This document shows, piece by piece, positions 41,591 to 50,360 of a DNA stretch of 64,000 nt. The number at the start of each line of letters is the position of its first letter. The stretch's first letter is position 1. Below the pieces are notes generated by a model. That model searched no databases and was not told the origin of the DNA. It worked only from the letters and a program-made list of their open reading frames with translations. The stretch lies in assembly GCA_938021675.1 (NCBI GenBank), contig CALIFY010000017.1:100947-164946 (forward strand), in the 5' to 3' direction. Source of the stretch: an uncultured Acidimicrobiales bacterium. Lineage in GTDB: Bacteria; Actinomycetota; Acidimicrobiia; Acidimicrobiales; SZUA-35. The position numbers and the translations under genes are program-made.

Positions 41591-43441
41591 GTGACTACCG
41601 GCCCGACCCTCATCCGCGAAGATCTTCGAAATATCGCGATCATCGCTCACGTCGATCATGGAAAAACCACGCTCGTCGATGCCATGCTTCGTCAGTCCGG
41701 TGCGTTCCGGACAAACGAAGTGGTCCAAGAACGCATCATGGACTCCGATGACCTTGAACGGGAAAAGGGCATCACGATCTTGGCCAAGAACACCGCGGTT
41801 CGTTGGGGTGGCGTCAAAATCAACATCGTCGACACTCCGGGCCACGCCGATTTCGGCGGTGAGGTGGAGCGAGCACTCACCATGGTCGACGGCGTGATGT
41901 TGCTGGTCGATGCCAGCGAAGGACCCCTCCCCCAAACCCGATTCGTGCTCCGCAAAGCAATGGCAGCCCAGCTACCGATCATCCTTGTCATCAACAAGAT
42001 CGACCGGCCTGATGCTCGTCTCAAAGAGGTCGTCGACGAGGTCTACGAGCTGTGTTTGGACCTCGATGCCGAAGACATCGACTTCCCGGTCGCCTACGCG
42101 ATCGCCCGCGAAGGCAAAGCAGCCCTCGACCCTGAATCGGCATCGGCCACCGACGCCGATCTGACTCCACTGTTCGAACTGCTCCTCAAGACCATCCCGG
42201 CGCCGAGCCATGATCCCGATCATCCACTACAAGCCTGGGTCACCAACCTTCAGGCATCGCCATACGTCGGGCGAATCGCCATCAGCCGCGTCCGTCACGG
42301 CACTATCAAGCGAGGCAAATCGATCGCCTGGTGCCAAGCCGACGGGTCGATCACGACGGCAAAAGTCGGGTCGCTTTACGTCACCGAGAACCTCGACCAG
42401 GTCGAAGTAGAGGAAGCCGGGCCCGGTGAAATCATCGCCGTAGCCGGTATCGAAAAAGTCACCATTGGTGAAACCCTGAGCGATCCGGCCGACCCGCGAC
42501 CGCTGCCGGTCATCGCCGTCGACGAACCGACCCTTAGCATGACGATCGGAACAAACACCTCTCCGATGGCCGGCGATGAAGGTGAGAAGGTCACGGCTCG
42601 ACTGATCAAAGCACGGCTCGACTCCGAACTGATCGGCAACGTCTCGCTCCGTGTACGCACCACCGACCGGGCCGACACCTGGGTTGTCGAGGGTCGAGGT
42701 GAGTTACAGCTCGCCGTTCTGATCGAAAACATGCGCCGCGAAGGCTTTGAACTCACGATCGGTAAACCTCAAGTCGTCACCAAAGAGGTGGACGGCAAGA
42801 TTCACGAGCCGTTCGAGAACATCACCATCGATATCCCCGAGGAACATGTCGGGTCGGTCAGTCGGCTTCTCGGCGAACGCAAAGCGTTGATGTCCAACAT
42901 GGCCAACCACGGGACCGGCTGGGTCCGTCTCGACTACACCGCCCCAGCCCGGGCCCTCATCGGGTTTGGGACCGAGCTACTTACCGAAACTCGGGGCACG
43001 GGCCTCATGTCGCACGTGTTCGACAGCTTCCAGCCATGGGCTGGCCAGCTCCGCAGTCGGAGCACCGGTAGCATCGTGGCCGACCGAACCGGACCGGTCA
43101 CCGCCTATGCCATCACCGGGCTTCAAGAGCGAGCATCGCTCATGGTCTCTCCAACCGACCCGGTGTATGAAGGCATGGTCGTCGGTATCAACCCTCGGGC
43201 CGAAGACATGGACGTCAATATCTGCCGAGAAAAGAAACTGACCAACGTCCGGGCCTCTTCTTCCGACGACACGATCCGGCTCACCCCGCCAGTGATCTTG
43301 TCTCTTGAACAGGCACTCGAATTCATCGCCGACGACGAAGTTGTCGAAGTGACACCCCGCTCGGTTCGCATCCGGAAGGCGATCCTTAACAGCGGCGAGC
43401 GAGCCCGCGAACTCAAGAAAAAGAAGAAGCCTTCGAGCTGA
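41591..43441 (+). CDS. typA: GTP-binding translational regulator TypA/BipA
   Basis: A 616-residue ribosome-associated GTPase, the usual length for TypA. G1 is [10 protein letters not shown] near residue 20, G2 is EREKGITI, G3 is [10 protein letters not shown] and G4 is NKIDRP. Domains II, III and V follow, and the BipA-specific C-terminal domain contains [13 protein letters not shown]. It aids ribosome assembly and translation under stress and cold. The GTG at 41591 is preceded by TACCGT 9 bases upstream. The stop codon lies at the edge of a 19-bp tandem repeat shared with the convergent gene's stop. Confidence 0.95.
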   Translation: MTTGPTLIREDLRNIAIIAHVDHGKTTLVDAMLRQSGAFRTNEVVQERIMDSDDLEREKGITILAKNTAVRWGGVKINIVDTPGHADFGGEVERALTMVDGVMLLVDASEGPLPQTRFVLRKAMAAQLPIILVINKIDRPDARLKEVVDEVYELCLDLDAEDIDFPVAYAIAREGKAALDPESASATDADLTPLFELLLKTIPAPSHDPDHPLQAWVTNLQASPYVGRIAISRVRHGTIKRGKSIAWCQADGSITTAKVGSLYVTENLDQVEVEEAGPGEIIAVAGIEKVTIGETLSDPADPRPLPVIAVDEPTLSMTIGTNTSPMAGDEGEKVTARLIKARLDSELIGNVSLRVRTTDRADTWVVEGRGELQLAVLIENMRREGFELTIGKPQVVTKEVDGKIHEPFENITIDIPEEHVGSVSRLLGERKALMSNMANHGTGWVRLDYTAPARALIGFGTELLTETRGTGLMSHVFDSFQPWAGQLRSRSTGSIVADRTGPVTAYAITGLQERASLMVSPTDPVYEGMVVGINPRAEDMDVNICREKKLTNVRASSSDDTIRLTPPVILSLEQALEFIADDEVVEVTPRSVRIRKAILNSGERARELKKKKKPSS

Positions 43442-43443
43442 CA

Positions 43444-43488
43444 GAGCTACGTCGACAAGACGGAGCTACATCGACAAGACAGAGCTAC
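43444..43488. repeat. 19-bp tandem repeat at the typA / hypothetical 3' junction
   Basis: GAGCTAC-N12 units begin at 43444 and 43463, and a third GAGCTAC at 43482-43488 forms the TAG stop codon of the minus-strand hypothetical gene. The repeat copies that gene's last codons and stop into the spacer shared with typA. Confidence 0.8.
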
Positions 43489-44006
43489 AGGTCGACGAAG
43501 AGCGAACGCCAGTCGGCCTCGTAGGCGGCCCCGATGGCGTCGTGCGACGTCCGAAGTGCCGCTTCCGCTACCCGATCAACGACGTAGCGACGCTCCGAAT
43601 AGTGGTGGGATGAGCGGATCTCGGCGAACTCTCGACGCCGCCGTTCAGCCAGTTCGACGTCAGGATCCGGGTCGAGGAAGCCATAAATGGTAAACGCCAC
43701 GGTCAAGTCGTGGACGATTGGGGCACGGCCGAATAACGCGGCCCGCTTCATGGCCACCTCGACACAACCGGCGATGGCGTCCTCTTTCGCCACGTACCCG
43801 AGATGAAGCCGGTCGTCGAACAGGTGGACCAACCGGTACGCATATCCGGCGTCTGGTCCTGCGGTACCAAGCGCTGGGCCGCTCGGCGCCGGGCCCTGAA
43901 GATCTCCGGCTCGATCGGCCACCCAGGCGTCAGCCCGACGGGGAGGCGACGAGTAAGAGCGGACCCGGCGTGACGGATCGATTGGAACGTAGTCGGGAGC
44001 TGCCAC
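43485..44006 (-). CDS. Conserved-looking hypothetical protein
   Basis: A 173-residue soluble protein that I cannot assign. It starts VAAPDYVPIDPSRRVRSYSS, contains YAYRLVHLFDDRLHLGY and VHDLTVAFTIYGFLDPDPD, and ends with an alpha-helical stretch. There is no signal peptide, membrane segment or recognised catalytic motif. The GTG at 44006 is preferred over the track start at 44123 because it has GGTGAG about 10 bases upstream and the longer N-terminus is low in recognisable structure. Its stop is the third copy of a tandem repeat in the spacer with typA. Confidence 0.65.
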   Translation of the reverse strand: MAAPDYVPIDPSRRVRSYSSPPRRADAWVADRAGDLQGPAPSGPALGTAGPDAGYAYRLVHLFDDRLHLGYVAKEDAIAGCVEVAMKRAALFGRAPIVHDLTVAFTIYGFLDPDPDVELAERRRREFAEIRSSHHYSERRYVVDRVAEAALRTSHDAIGAAYEADWRSLFVDL

Positions 44007-44080
44007 AACTGCATGGTACTCACCTCGACACCGTTGCACCCCGTACGGTTCCGGGTCTCGACCCCGACGCCGAGGGAAAA

Positions 44081-45739
44081 TCACAGCAAGGCGTAGACCA
44101 CCGAGTCCGATAGCGCCTGCCAAGAGGCTTCGATGATGTTCTCGCTCACTCCGATGGTTGTCCAGTGACGTTCGCCATCGGTGGCGTCGATCAACACTCG
44201 GGTGACGGCACTGGTGCCGCGACCAGCATCGAGAATGCGAACCTTGTAGTCGGTCAACCGAACGGACCCCAGGACAGAAAATCGGTCGGCGGCCGCGGTT
44301 CGAAACGCGGCATCGAGGGCATTGACCGGACCGTTCCCCTCGCCGGTAGCTATCACCCGGTGATCGAAGACCGGCTCGTCGCCTGAGCGGAACCGAACCT
44401 TCACCGTGGCTTCGGTTTCGACCCCATCAAAGTGGCCGAGTGGGTTCTGTTCCAACGCCATTGACGATCCTGGACGATGCTCGACGGCCACTCGAAACGA
44501 CTCAAGCTCGAAGTGTTCGTTTGTCCACCCGGTGGCCCGTCGCATCAGCAGCTCGAGCGAGGCGTCGGCCGCCTCGAAGTGATATCCGACGTACTCCAGC
44601 TGTTTCAATTCGTCTAGCACCGACTTCATCTGGGCTCCGTCGAGCTCCAGCCCCAGTTCCTTGGCCTTGAGTTCGATGGTGGCCCGCCCCGACAGATCCG
44701 ACACAAGAAATCGGGTGCCGTTGCCGACCATTGCCGGTTCGACATGTTCGTAGGCGTCGGGTCGGCGGGCGATGGCCGAGGTATGAAGGCCGGCTTTGTG
44801 AGCGAACGCCGATGCTCCGACGTATGGCTGCTGCGGCATCGGTGGCAGGTTGACCAGTTCGGCAACGTGATGGCTGATGGCGGTGAGTTCCGCCATTCGA
44901 CCATCGGGCAGCGTGGCGATCCCCATCTTTAAGCTCAGGTTAGGAACGAACGTCGTAAGGTCGCAGTTTCCGGTCCGTTCGCCGTAGCCATTGATGGTGC
45001 CTTGGACATGGCGTGCCCCGGCCCGAACCCCGGCCAATGCGTTTGCCACCGCACAGCCGGTGTCGTTCTGGGTATGCATTCCGACCGTCAACTCGCCAAA
45101 CAGCTGGACCACGTCCGCCGTTATGCCCTCGACTTCGTGAGGGAGCGCACCACCGTTGGTGTCGCACAGCACAAGCGTCTCCGCCCCGGCCATGGCGGCT
45201 GCTTCGACCGCTCGGATACTGAACTCGGGGTTACGTTTGTAGCCGTCGAAGAAATGTTCGAAGTCGACGAACACCCGACGACCCTGTGCCACCAGATACT
45301 CGACCGATTCGCTGATCATGGCCACCCCTTCGTCGAGGGTGGTGCGCAACGCGCCGGTCACGTGATAGTCCCACGCCTTCGCCACGATGCAGACGGTCGA
45401 TGTTTTGGCTGAGAGGAGGGCACCGAGCGTCTCGTCGGTATCGATTCGCCCTTTTGGTCGGCGCGTCGATCCGAAGGCCACAAGGGTCGAATCGTCGAGG
45501 GCGAGCTCGCCGGCTGCGGCCCTGGCGAAGAATTCATCGTCCCGAGGGTTCGCTCCGGGCCACCCACCCTCTATGTAGTGCACGCCGAGCCCGTCGAGCA
45601 ATGCGGCAATCTTGAGCTTGTCGTCGGCCGACAGCGCGATGCCCTCAAACTGGGAACCATCTCGGAGGGTGGTGTCGAATATCTCCACCGATGCTGGCCA
45701 GTCCGGATCCCTGACCCCAAGACGTTCAATGTCGGACAC
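44081..45739 (-). CDS. cimA: (R)-citramalate synthase
   Basis: A 552-residue member of the 2-isopropylmalate/citramalate synthase family, condensing acetyl-CoA with pyruvate in the threonine-independent isoleucine route. FDTTLRDGSQFEGIALS starts the TIM barrel near residue 20, GMHTQNDTGCAVANALAGV contains the metal His pair region, and GTINGYGERTGNCDL is the second signature. A C-terminal LeuA-type allosteric domain (about residues 420-550) follows. It is assigned to CimA rather than LeuA because of the GSQFEG form and the IEGGWPGANPRD substrate loop. It begins 4 bases after leuB on the same strand. Confidence 0.9.
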   Translation of the reverse strand: MSDIERLGVRDPDWPASVEIFDTTLRDGSQFEGIALSADDKLKIAALLDGLGVHYIEGGWPGANPRDDEFFARAAAGELALDDSTLVAFGSTRRPKGRIDTDETLGALLSAKTSTVCIVAKAWDYHVTGALRTTLDEGVAMISESVEYLVAQGRRVFVDFEHFFDGYKRNPEFSIRAVEAAAMAGAETLVLCDTNGGALPHEVEGITADVVQLFGELTVGMHTQNDTGCAVANALAGVRAGARHVQGTINGYGERTGNCDLTTFVPNLSLKMGIATLPDGRMAELTAISHHVAELVNLPPMPQQPYVGASAFAHKAGLHTSAIARRPDAYEHVEPAMVGNGTRFLVSDLSGRATIELKAKELGLELDGAQMKSVLDELKQLEYVGYHFEAADASLELLMRRATGWTNEHFELESFRVAVEHRPGSSMALEQNPLGHFDGVETEATVKVRFRSGDEPVFDHRVIATGEGNGPVNALDAAFRTAAADRFSVLGSVRLTDYKVRILDAGRGTSAVTRVLIDATDGERHWTTIGVSENIIEASWQALSDSVVYALL

Positions 45740-45743
45740 GAGC

Positions 45744-46766
45744 TTACAGCTTCGCTATGACCGCATCGGTCAAATCGGAGGTCGAGCCTTCGAGGTCGCT
45801 GCAGGCGTCGCACGCTTGCTCGATCCGGCGAGCCGGTTCGGGGGCCCCGAGGAACTCGAGCATGAGGGCGCCGGACAGAATGGCCGCTATCGGGTTCGCC
45901 TTGTTCTGACCGGCGATGTCTGGGGCGGAGCCGTGGACCGGTTCGAACATCGACGGTCCGGAATAGCTCGGGTTGAGGTTTGCCGAGGCTGCCAGGCCGA
46001 TGCCGCCAGACACCGCTCCACCGAGGTCGGTCAGAATGTCGCCAAACAGGTTGTCGGTCACGATCACGTCATAGCGTTGTGGGTCTTGCACGAAGTAGAT
46101 GCAGGCGGCGTCCACATGGTTGTATGCCGTCTCGACCTCGGGATGCGTCGCCCCTACCTCATGAAACGATCGCTCCCAAAGGTCGCCAGAAAAGGTGAGA
46201 ACGTTCGTTTTGTGGACGAGGGTGAGATGGTTTCTACGACTCTCGGCCAGCTCATAGGCGTAACGGATACACCGTTCCACCCCGAACCGGGTGTTGACCG
46301 AGCCCTGGGTGGCGATCTCGTGTGGTGTGCCCTTGCGAAGGAACCCACCTTCACCAGCGTACGTCCCCTCGGTGTTCTCCCTGATCACCACGAAGTCGTG
46401 GCTTTGTGTCGTTCCCTGGTCGTCGGGCGCGGTCACTTTGAACGGTCGCCGGTTCACGAACAGGTCGAGCTCGAACCGCATCTTTAAAAGCAGTCCCCGC
46501 TCGATGACCCCTGGGGGAACACCCGGAGCGCCAACCGCGCCAAGGTAGATGGCATCGAAATCCCGCCATTCTTCGAGCACCGAGTCGGGCAGGACGGTGC
46601 CGTCGGCCAGGTAGCGATGTCCACCGAGATCGTAGTGTTCCGTTTCGAGTTCGACATCGGCGGCGGCGATGACTCGAAGGCCTTCGGCGACGACCTCAGG
46701 ACCGATCCCGTCGCCACCGACGACTGCTACCCGTGGCCGCTGCCCGTCACTGCCGTGCTCACTCAT
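45744..46766 (-). CDS. leuB: 3-isopropylmalate dehydrogenase
   Basis: A 340-residue beta-decarboxylating dehydrogenase: [19 protein letters not shown] at the N-terminus, [17 protein letters not shown], and the metal/substrate segment [20 protein letters not shown]. It oxidises and decarboxylates 3-isopropylmalate for leucine synthesis and, in citramalate-using organisms, also 3-methylmalate for isoleucine, which fits its pairing with cimA directly downstream. The ATG at 46766 is preceded on its strand by a three-copy 9-bp repeat rather than a clear Shine-Dalgarno sequence. Confidence 0.93.
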   Translation of the reverse strand: MSEHGSDGQRPRVAVVGGDGIGPEVVAEGLRVIAAADVELETEHYDLGGHRYLADGTVLPDSVLEEWRDFDAIYLGAVGAPGVPPGVIERGLLLKMRFELDLFVNRRPFKVTAPDDQGTTQSHDFVVIRENTEGTYAGEGGFLRKGTPHEIATQGSVNTRFGVERCIRYAYELAESRRNHLTLVHKTNVLTFSGDLWERSFHEVGATHPEVETAYNHVDAACIYFVQDPQRYDVIVTDNLFGDILTDLGGAVSGGIGLAASANLNPSYSGPSMFEPVHGSAPDIAGQNKANPIAAILSGALMLEFLGAPEPARRIEQACDACSDLEGSTSDLTDAVIAKL

Positions 46767-46780
46767 AGTTCTGCAACCTT

Positions 46781-46807
46781 CCTTCGAATCCTTCGAATCC
46801 TTCGGCC
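46781..46807. repeat. 9-bp tandem repeat upstream of leuB
   Basis: CCTTCGAAT at 46781-46789 and 46790-46798, then CCTTCGGCC at 46799-46807: three units, two exact. It lies in the leuB leader, 15-41 bases before the start codon. Confidence 0.75.
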
Positions 46808-46868
46808 CGCCAACCGCTCGGGGGCGTGGTGCTGCGGTCGATCTTCAGGCGTCAGGCTACCCACAGGA

Positions 46869-46907
46869 ACCGGGCCCCAAGACAGGGCCTCAACACAGGG
46901 CCTCAAG
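46869..46907. repeat. 13-bp tandem repeat in the leuB / membrane-protein spacer
   Basis: ACCGGGCCCCAAG, ACAGGGCCTCAAC and ACAGGGCCTCAAG at 46869, 46882 and 46895, three contiguous imperfect copies. They occupy the middle of the divergent spacer 46767-46949. Confidence 0.75.
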
Positions 46908-46949
46908 ACATGACGAGGAACGACCGATAGCAGCGACAGGAGGCGACAC

Positions 46950-47534
46950 GTGAAAACCACAAAGAAGGGCAAGCGAACCGGAGGGGGCGCTCGCCCGACC
47001 CAGGCATCCGAATTCGACATGTCGATCACCAGCACACCAGCTGAGTGGTTCAACGCGCAAGAACAGTCCCCGATCGTTCATGATGACACGCCCCTCAACC
47101 GGCACCGGGGGATGAAGCTGGTTCCCAAGGGCCGCCAGGTATCGGTATTCAACGTTGGCATCTCGGCACTTATCGGTTCGCTGGTCAGCGGCTCCGCGTG
47201 GTTCTTCCTTTATCTGACCAACACCTATACCGGGCCATGGTTCTCGGTCGTCGCAGGCATCTTCATCGCGCTGGTTGTACGCCTCCTTGCCGGCGGCGGC
47301 GAGGCTACGTTTCAGGGCGCGGTGGCGTCCGGGGTGTACGTACTGACCCTGGCAGCGTCGCTTCTACTCATCGCTCGACGCCAGCTACGTGAGATTTACG
47401 GCTCGATCGCCGATTTCGGCGTCTATGAGACTCATATCATCGAGACCCGACTCCAGGAACCGGTGCAAGTCCTAGCGATTCTGTCCGGACTGTTCGCAAC
47501 AATCATGGTGACGTACTTTCTACGGGAGCGATAA
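46950..47534 (+). CDS. Small integral membrane protein, unknown function
   Basis: A 194-residue protein with a basic cytoplasmic N-terminus (KTTKKGKRTGG), a soluble segment to about residue 65, and four hydrophobic helices (about residues 70-90, 93-110, 118-135 and 170-187). No family is recognised. The start is a GTG at 46950 with an excellent AGGAGG 6 bases upstream. It is divergent from leuB and ends in a duplicated 21-bp unit, TACGGGAGCGATAAGCCGGA plus one base, that contains its TAA stop. Confidence 0.7.
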   Translation: MKTTKKGKRTGGGARPTQASEFDMSITSTPAEWFNAQEQSPIVHDDTPLNRHRGMKLVPKGRQVSVFNVGISALIGSLVSGSAWFFLYLTNTYTGPWFSVVAGIFIALVVRLLAGGGEATFQGAVASGVYVLTLAASLLLIARRQLREIYGSIADFGVYETHIIETRLQEPVQVLAILSGLFATIMVTYFLRER

Positions 47535-47592
47535 GCCGGAGTACGGAAGCGATACGCCGGGCACTCGAGGTGAGCAGCACTCGAGGTGAGCA
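47521..47592. repeat. 21-bp and 16-bp tandem repeats after the membrane-protein gene
   Basis: A 21-bp unit containing the stop codon (47521-47541) is repeated at 47542-47562 with four changes. Immediately after, GCACTCGAGGTGAGCA is present twice in exact tandem (47561-47576 and 47577-47592). Together they fill most of the spacer before greA. Confidence 0.8.
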
Positions 47593-47617
47593 CTGCCTCG
47601 GTCAAGTCCCGGCTCGG

Positions 47618-47623
47618 TAGCAT
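47618..47623 (+). promoter_or_regulatory. Candidate -10 box for leaderless greA
   Basis: TAGCAT, the same hexamer as at add, ends 7 bases before the GTG at 47631. No Shine-Dalgarno sequence lies between. Confidence 0.4.
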
Positions 47624-47630
47624 ATGTCGG

Positions 47631-48107
47631 GTGTCTGAATCGCAAAAGCTCTCCAGAGAGGCCTTCGACCGCCTGAAGGCCGAGCACGACGATCTCACTA
47701 CCCGCGGCCGGATCGAGATCGCAAAGAAGATCGAGTCGGCCCGGGAGCTAGGCGACCTCTCCGAGAACGGCGACTACCACGCCGCCAAGGAGGAGCAGGG
47801 AAAGATGGAAGGTCGAATCGTCCATCTGGCCAAGATTGTCGAGAACGCCGAGATCGTCGAGATCCCGACCGATGGCGGTGAGCTTGAGGTGCAACCCGGA
47901 TGCGTGGTCTCCGTGCGCTATGAGGGCGACGACGACGTTGAGCGATACCTACTCGGTTCGATCGAGGAACGCCGCGACGACGTCACCGTGATGTCGCCCG
48001 GGTCCCCTCTGGGACGCGCCCTGGTCGGTGCAGGCAAGGGCGACATGGTCACCTTCGAGGCCCCGAGCGGTCCGTTGAACGTGACCGTCGTCGACATCGA
48101 CATCTAA
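47631..48107 (+). CDS. greA: Transcription elongation factor GreA
   Basis: A 158-residue Gre factor that binds RNA polymerase and promotes cleavage of backtracked RNA. The N-terminal coiled coil ends in the acidic tip [20 protein letters not shown], and the C-terminal FKBP-like domain contains YLLGSIEER and [14 protein letters not shown]. The GTG at 47631 fits the family start ([15 protein letters not shown]) and the -10 box just upstream; the longer frame from 47586 runs through tandem repeats. Its TAA stop lies in the first of three 9-bp repeats leading to leuC. Confidence 0.94.
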   Translation: MSESQKLSREAFDRLKAEHDDLTTRGRIEIAKKIESARELGDLSENGDYHAAKEEQGKMEGRIVHLAKIVENAEIVEIPTDGGELEVQPGCVVSVRYEGDDDVERYLLGSIEERRDDVTVMSPGSPLGRALVGAGKGDMVTFEAPSGPLNVTVVDIDI

Positions 48108-48128
48108 GTCATCCAAGTCATCTAAGGG
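48102..48128. repeat. 9-bp tandem repeat spanning the greA stop
   Basis: ATCTAAGTC, ATCCAAGTC, ATCTAAGGG at 48102, 48111 and 48120. The first copy contains the greA TAA stop, and the last copy ends just before the GGACGGAG ribosome-binding region of leuC. Confidence 0.8.
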
Positions 48129-48142
48129 ACGGAGAAGCTGCG

Positions 48143-49552
48143 ATGGGAGACGCAAGAACGCTGAGCGACAAGCTCTGGGAGCGCCATCTTGTTCATGCCG
48201 GGGCTAATGGCGAACCCGACCTGCTCTATATCGATCTCCACCTGGTCCACGAGGTGACGTCGCCGCAGGCGTTCGATGGTCTCCGCCTTGCCGGTCGCAC
48301 CGTTCGCCGCCCTGATCTCACGATTGCCACCGAAGACCACAACGTCCCGACCGAACATATCGACCGCCCGATTGAAGATCCGATTAGCCGCAAGCAGATC
48401 GATACGCTCCGCTCGAATACCTCGGAGTTCGGGATCATCAACCATCAGATGGGCTCGCCGGGCCAAGGCATCGTGCACGTCATCGGTCCCGAGCAAGGGT
48501 TGACCCAGCCGGGGATGACCGTCGTCTGCGGCGACTCTCATACCGCCACCCATGGCGCCTTTGGAGCCATCGCGTTTGGGATCGGAACCAGCGAGGTCGA
48601 ACACGTGCTGGCCACCCAGACGCTGCCTCAGCAACGACCAAAGACCATGTCCATCACAGTCGACGGTGTGCTGCCCCCGGGGACGACTGCCAAGGATGTG
48701 ATATTGGCAATTATTGGCCGTATCGGAACGGGCGGCGGCATCGGCCACATCATCGAGTACCGGGGTCAGGTTTTCGAATCGCTGTCGATGGAAGCCCGGA
48801 TGACGGTATGCAACATGTCGATCGAGGCCGGGGCCAAGGCCGGCATGATCGCGCCGGACGACACCACCTTCGCGTACCTCGAAGGCCGACCTGGTGCGCC
48901 CACCGGCGCTGCTTGGGAACAAGCTCTCGACGAATGGCGGACGCTACCGACCGACCCCGGGGCGGCCTTCGATCGCGAGGTCACCATGGATGGCGCCTCG
49001 ATCACCCCGCAGGTCACGTGGGGAACCAATCCGGGTCAGGTGACCGCTCTCGATAGCGACGTCCCGTCCCCCGACAGCTTCGACGAACCGGCCGATCGCG
49101 ATGCGGCGGCCCGAGCGCTCGAGTACATGGACCTCACCGCTGGCACCTCGATGCGAGACATCGCAGTCGATACGGTCTTCATCGGTTCGTGCACGAACAG
49201 CCGTATCGAAGACCTTCGAGCGGCGGCCGAGGTGGCGAAGGGCCGCAACGTGCAGGCCGGTGTACGCACGCTCGTCGTACCGGGCTCGTTCGCCGTCAAA
49301 CAGCAAGCGGTACGCGAAGGGCTTGACACCATCTTCACCGATGCCGGTTTCGACTGGCGTGAACCGGGTTGTTCGATGTGTTTGGCCATGAACCCTGACA
49401 AGCTCGCTCCCGGCGAACGCTGCGCCTCGACCAGCAACCGGAATTTCGAAGGTCGTCAAGGGCGAGGTGGACGAACCCACCTCGTCTCCCCAGCTGTCGC
49501 CGCCGCCACCGCCATCACCGGCCGGTTCGCCACCCCGACGGACCTGAACTAG
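48143..49552 (+). CDS. leuC: 3-isopropylmalate dehydratase large subunit
   Basis: A 469-residue aconitase-family subunit (IPMI large) that isomerises 2- to 3-isopropylmalate, or citramalate to 3-methylmalate. The [4Fe-4S] ligands are in [14 protein letters not shown] and [31 protein letters not shown] and [14 protein letters not shown] are further signatures. The ATG at 48143 has GGACGGAGAAG upstream. leuD follows after 69 bases occupied by five 14-bp repeats that begin with the leuC stop. It works with cimA and leuB of this region. Confidence 0.95.
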   Translation: MGDARTLSDKLWERHLVHAGANGEPDLLYIDLHLVHEVTSPQAFDGLRLAGRTVRRPDLTIATEDHNVPTEHIDRPIEDPISRKQIDTLRSNTSEFGIINHQMGSPGQGIVHVIGPEQGLTQPGMTVVCGDSHTATHGAFGAIAFGIGTSEVEHVLATQTLPQQRPKTMSITVDGVLPPGTTAKDVILAIIGRIGTGGGIGHIIEYRGQVFESLSMEARMTVCNMSIEAGAKAGMIAPDDTTFAYLEGRPGAPTGAAWEQALDEWRTLPTDPGAAFDREVTMDGASITPQVTWGTNPGQVTALDSDVPSPDSFDEPADRDAAARALEYMDLTAGTSMRDIAVDTVFIGSCTNSRIEDLRAAAEVAKGRNVQAGVRTLVVPGSFAVKQQAVREGLDTIFTDAGFDWREPGCSMCLAMNPDKLAPGERCASTSNRNFEGRQGRGGRTHLVSPAVAAATAITGRFATPTDLN

Positions 49553-49609
49553 TGGCTCTGAACTAACGGACCTGAACTAATGGCTCTGAACTAATGGCTC
49601 TGAACTAAA
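49540..49609. repeat. Five 14-bp tandem repeats spanning the leuC stop
   Basis: Units GGACCTGAACTAGT, GGCTCTGAACTAAC, GGACCTGAACTAAT, GGCTCTGAACTAAT and GGCTCTGAACTAAA are contiguous. The first contains the leuC TAG stop. Because 14 is not a multiple of three, each copy moves its TGA/TAA triplets into a new frame, so the array closes all three frames before leuD. Confidence 0.9.
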
Positions 49610-49621
49610 GGAATCTCGACG

Positions 49622-50215
49622 ATGGACCCCGTCAGTATCGTTTCCGGAACCGCTGTCCCCCTCGACCGGTCAGATGTCGACACCGATCAAATCATCCCTT
49701 CGGACTGGCTCAAACAAGTAGAGCGAACCGGCTTTGAGAAAGGCCTTTTCTCCGAGTGGCGCGACGACCCACATTTCGTCATGAACGATGAACGGTTTTC
49801 CGGCGCAACGGTCATGATCGCCGGGCCGAACTTCGGGGTCGGCTCATCCCGAGAGCATGCGGTGTGGGCCATTCAACAGTGGGGTTTTCAGGCCATCATC
49901 TCGCCTCGGTTCGGAGACATTTTCCGAAACAACTCAACGAAGAACGGGCTCATCCCGGTCATCGTTTCTGAAGAGCTTGGCCGCCGGTTACTCCACGAAG
50001 TCGAGAGCAACCCTGCGCTGGAGCTGACGATCGACGTGGAGCGCAGGCTGCTCGAGGTGCCCGAACTCGGTATCGCTGAGCCGTTCCCACTCGACGATGC
50101 CACCAGGACGCGGTTCCTCGAAGGTCTCGACGACATCGGCCTCACACTCCAACACGAGTCGGCAATCGATACGTTCGAATCAGAGCGACCGGCCTGGCTC
50201 AACCCCGTCGGCTAG
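49622..50215 (+). CDS. leuD: 3-isopropylmalate dehydratase small subunit
   Basis: A 197-residue swivelling domain that completes the LeuCD isomerase. It begins SGTAVPLDRSDVDTDQIIPS, with PNFGVGSSREHAVWAIQQWGF and the FGDIFRNNSTKNGLIP segment typical of the small subunit. The ATG at 49622 follows AAAGGAATCTCGACG, giving a usable ribosome-binding site at the end of the repeat array. Its stop is the first of three 16-bp copies in the following spacer. Confidence 0.95.
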   Translation: MDPVSIVSGTAVPLDRSDVDTDQIIPSDWLKQVERTGFEKGLFSEWRDDPHFVMNDERFSGATVMIAGPNFGVGSSREHAVWAIQQWGFQAIISPRFGDIFRNNSTKNGLIPVIVSEELGRRLLHEVESNPALELTIDVERRLLEVPELGIAEPFPLDDATRTRFLEGLDDIGLTLQHESAIDTFESERPAWLNPVG

Positions 50216-50252
50216 AAACGCCGTGGGCTAGAAACACCGTCGGCTAGAAACG
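50205..50252. repeat. Three 16-bp tandem repeats spanning the leuD stop
   Basis: CCGTCGGCTAGAAACG, CCGTGGGCTAGAAACA and CCGTCGGCTAGAAACG at 50205, 50221 and 50237. The first contains the last leuD codons and the TAG stop (50213-50215). Confidence 0.9.
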
Positions 50253-50282
50253 CCTTCCCACCGAACGGCCACCGGCCGTTCA

Positions 50283-50360
50283 CTCAGTACCAAGAATCAG
50301 TACCAAGAATCAGTACCGAGACTCAGTACCGAGACTCAGTACCGAGACTCAGTACCGAGA
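50283..50360. repeat. Six 13-bp tandem repeats spanning the DUF4032 gene stop
   Basis: CTCAGTACCAAGA-type units begin at 50283, 50296, 50309, 50322, 50335 and 50348; the last three are identical. The minus-strand DUF4032 gene ends inside them (stop 50336-50338), so its last codons are themselves a repeat copy and further stop copies continue downstream. Confidence 0.9.
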
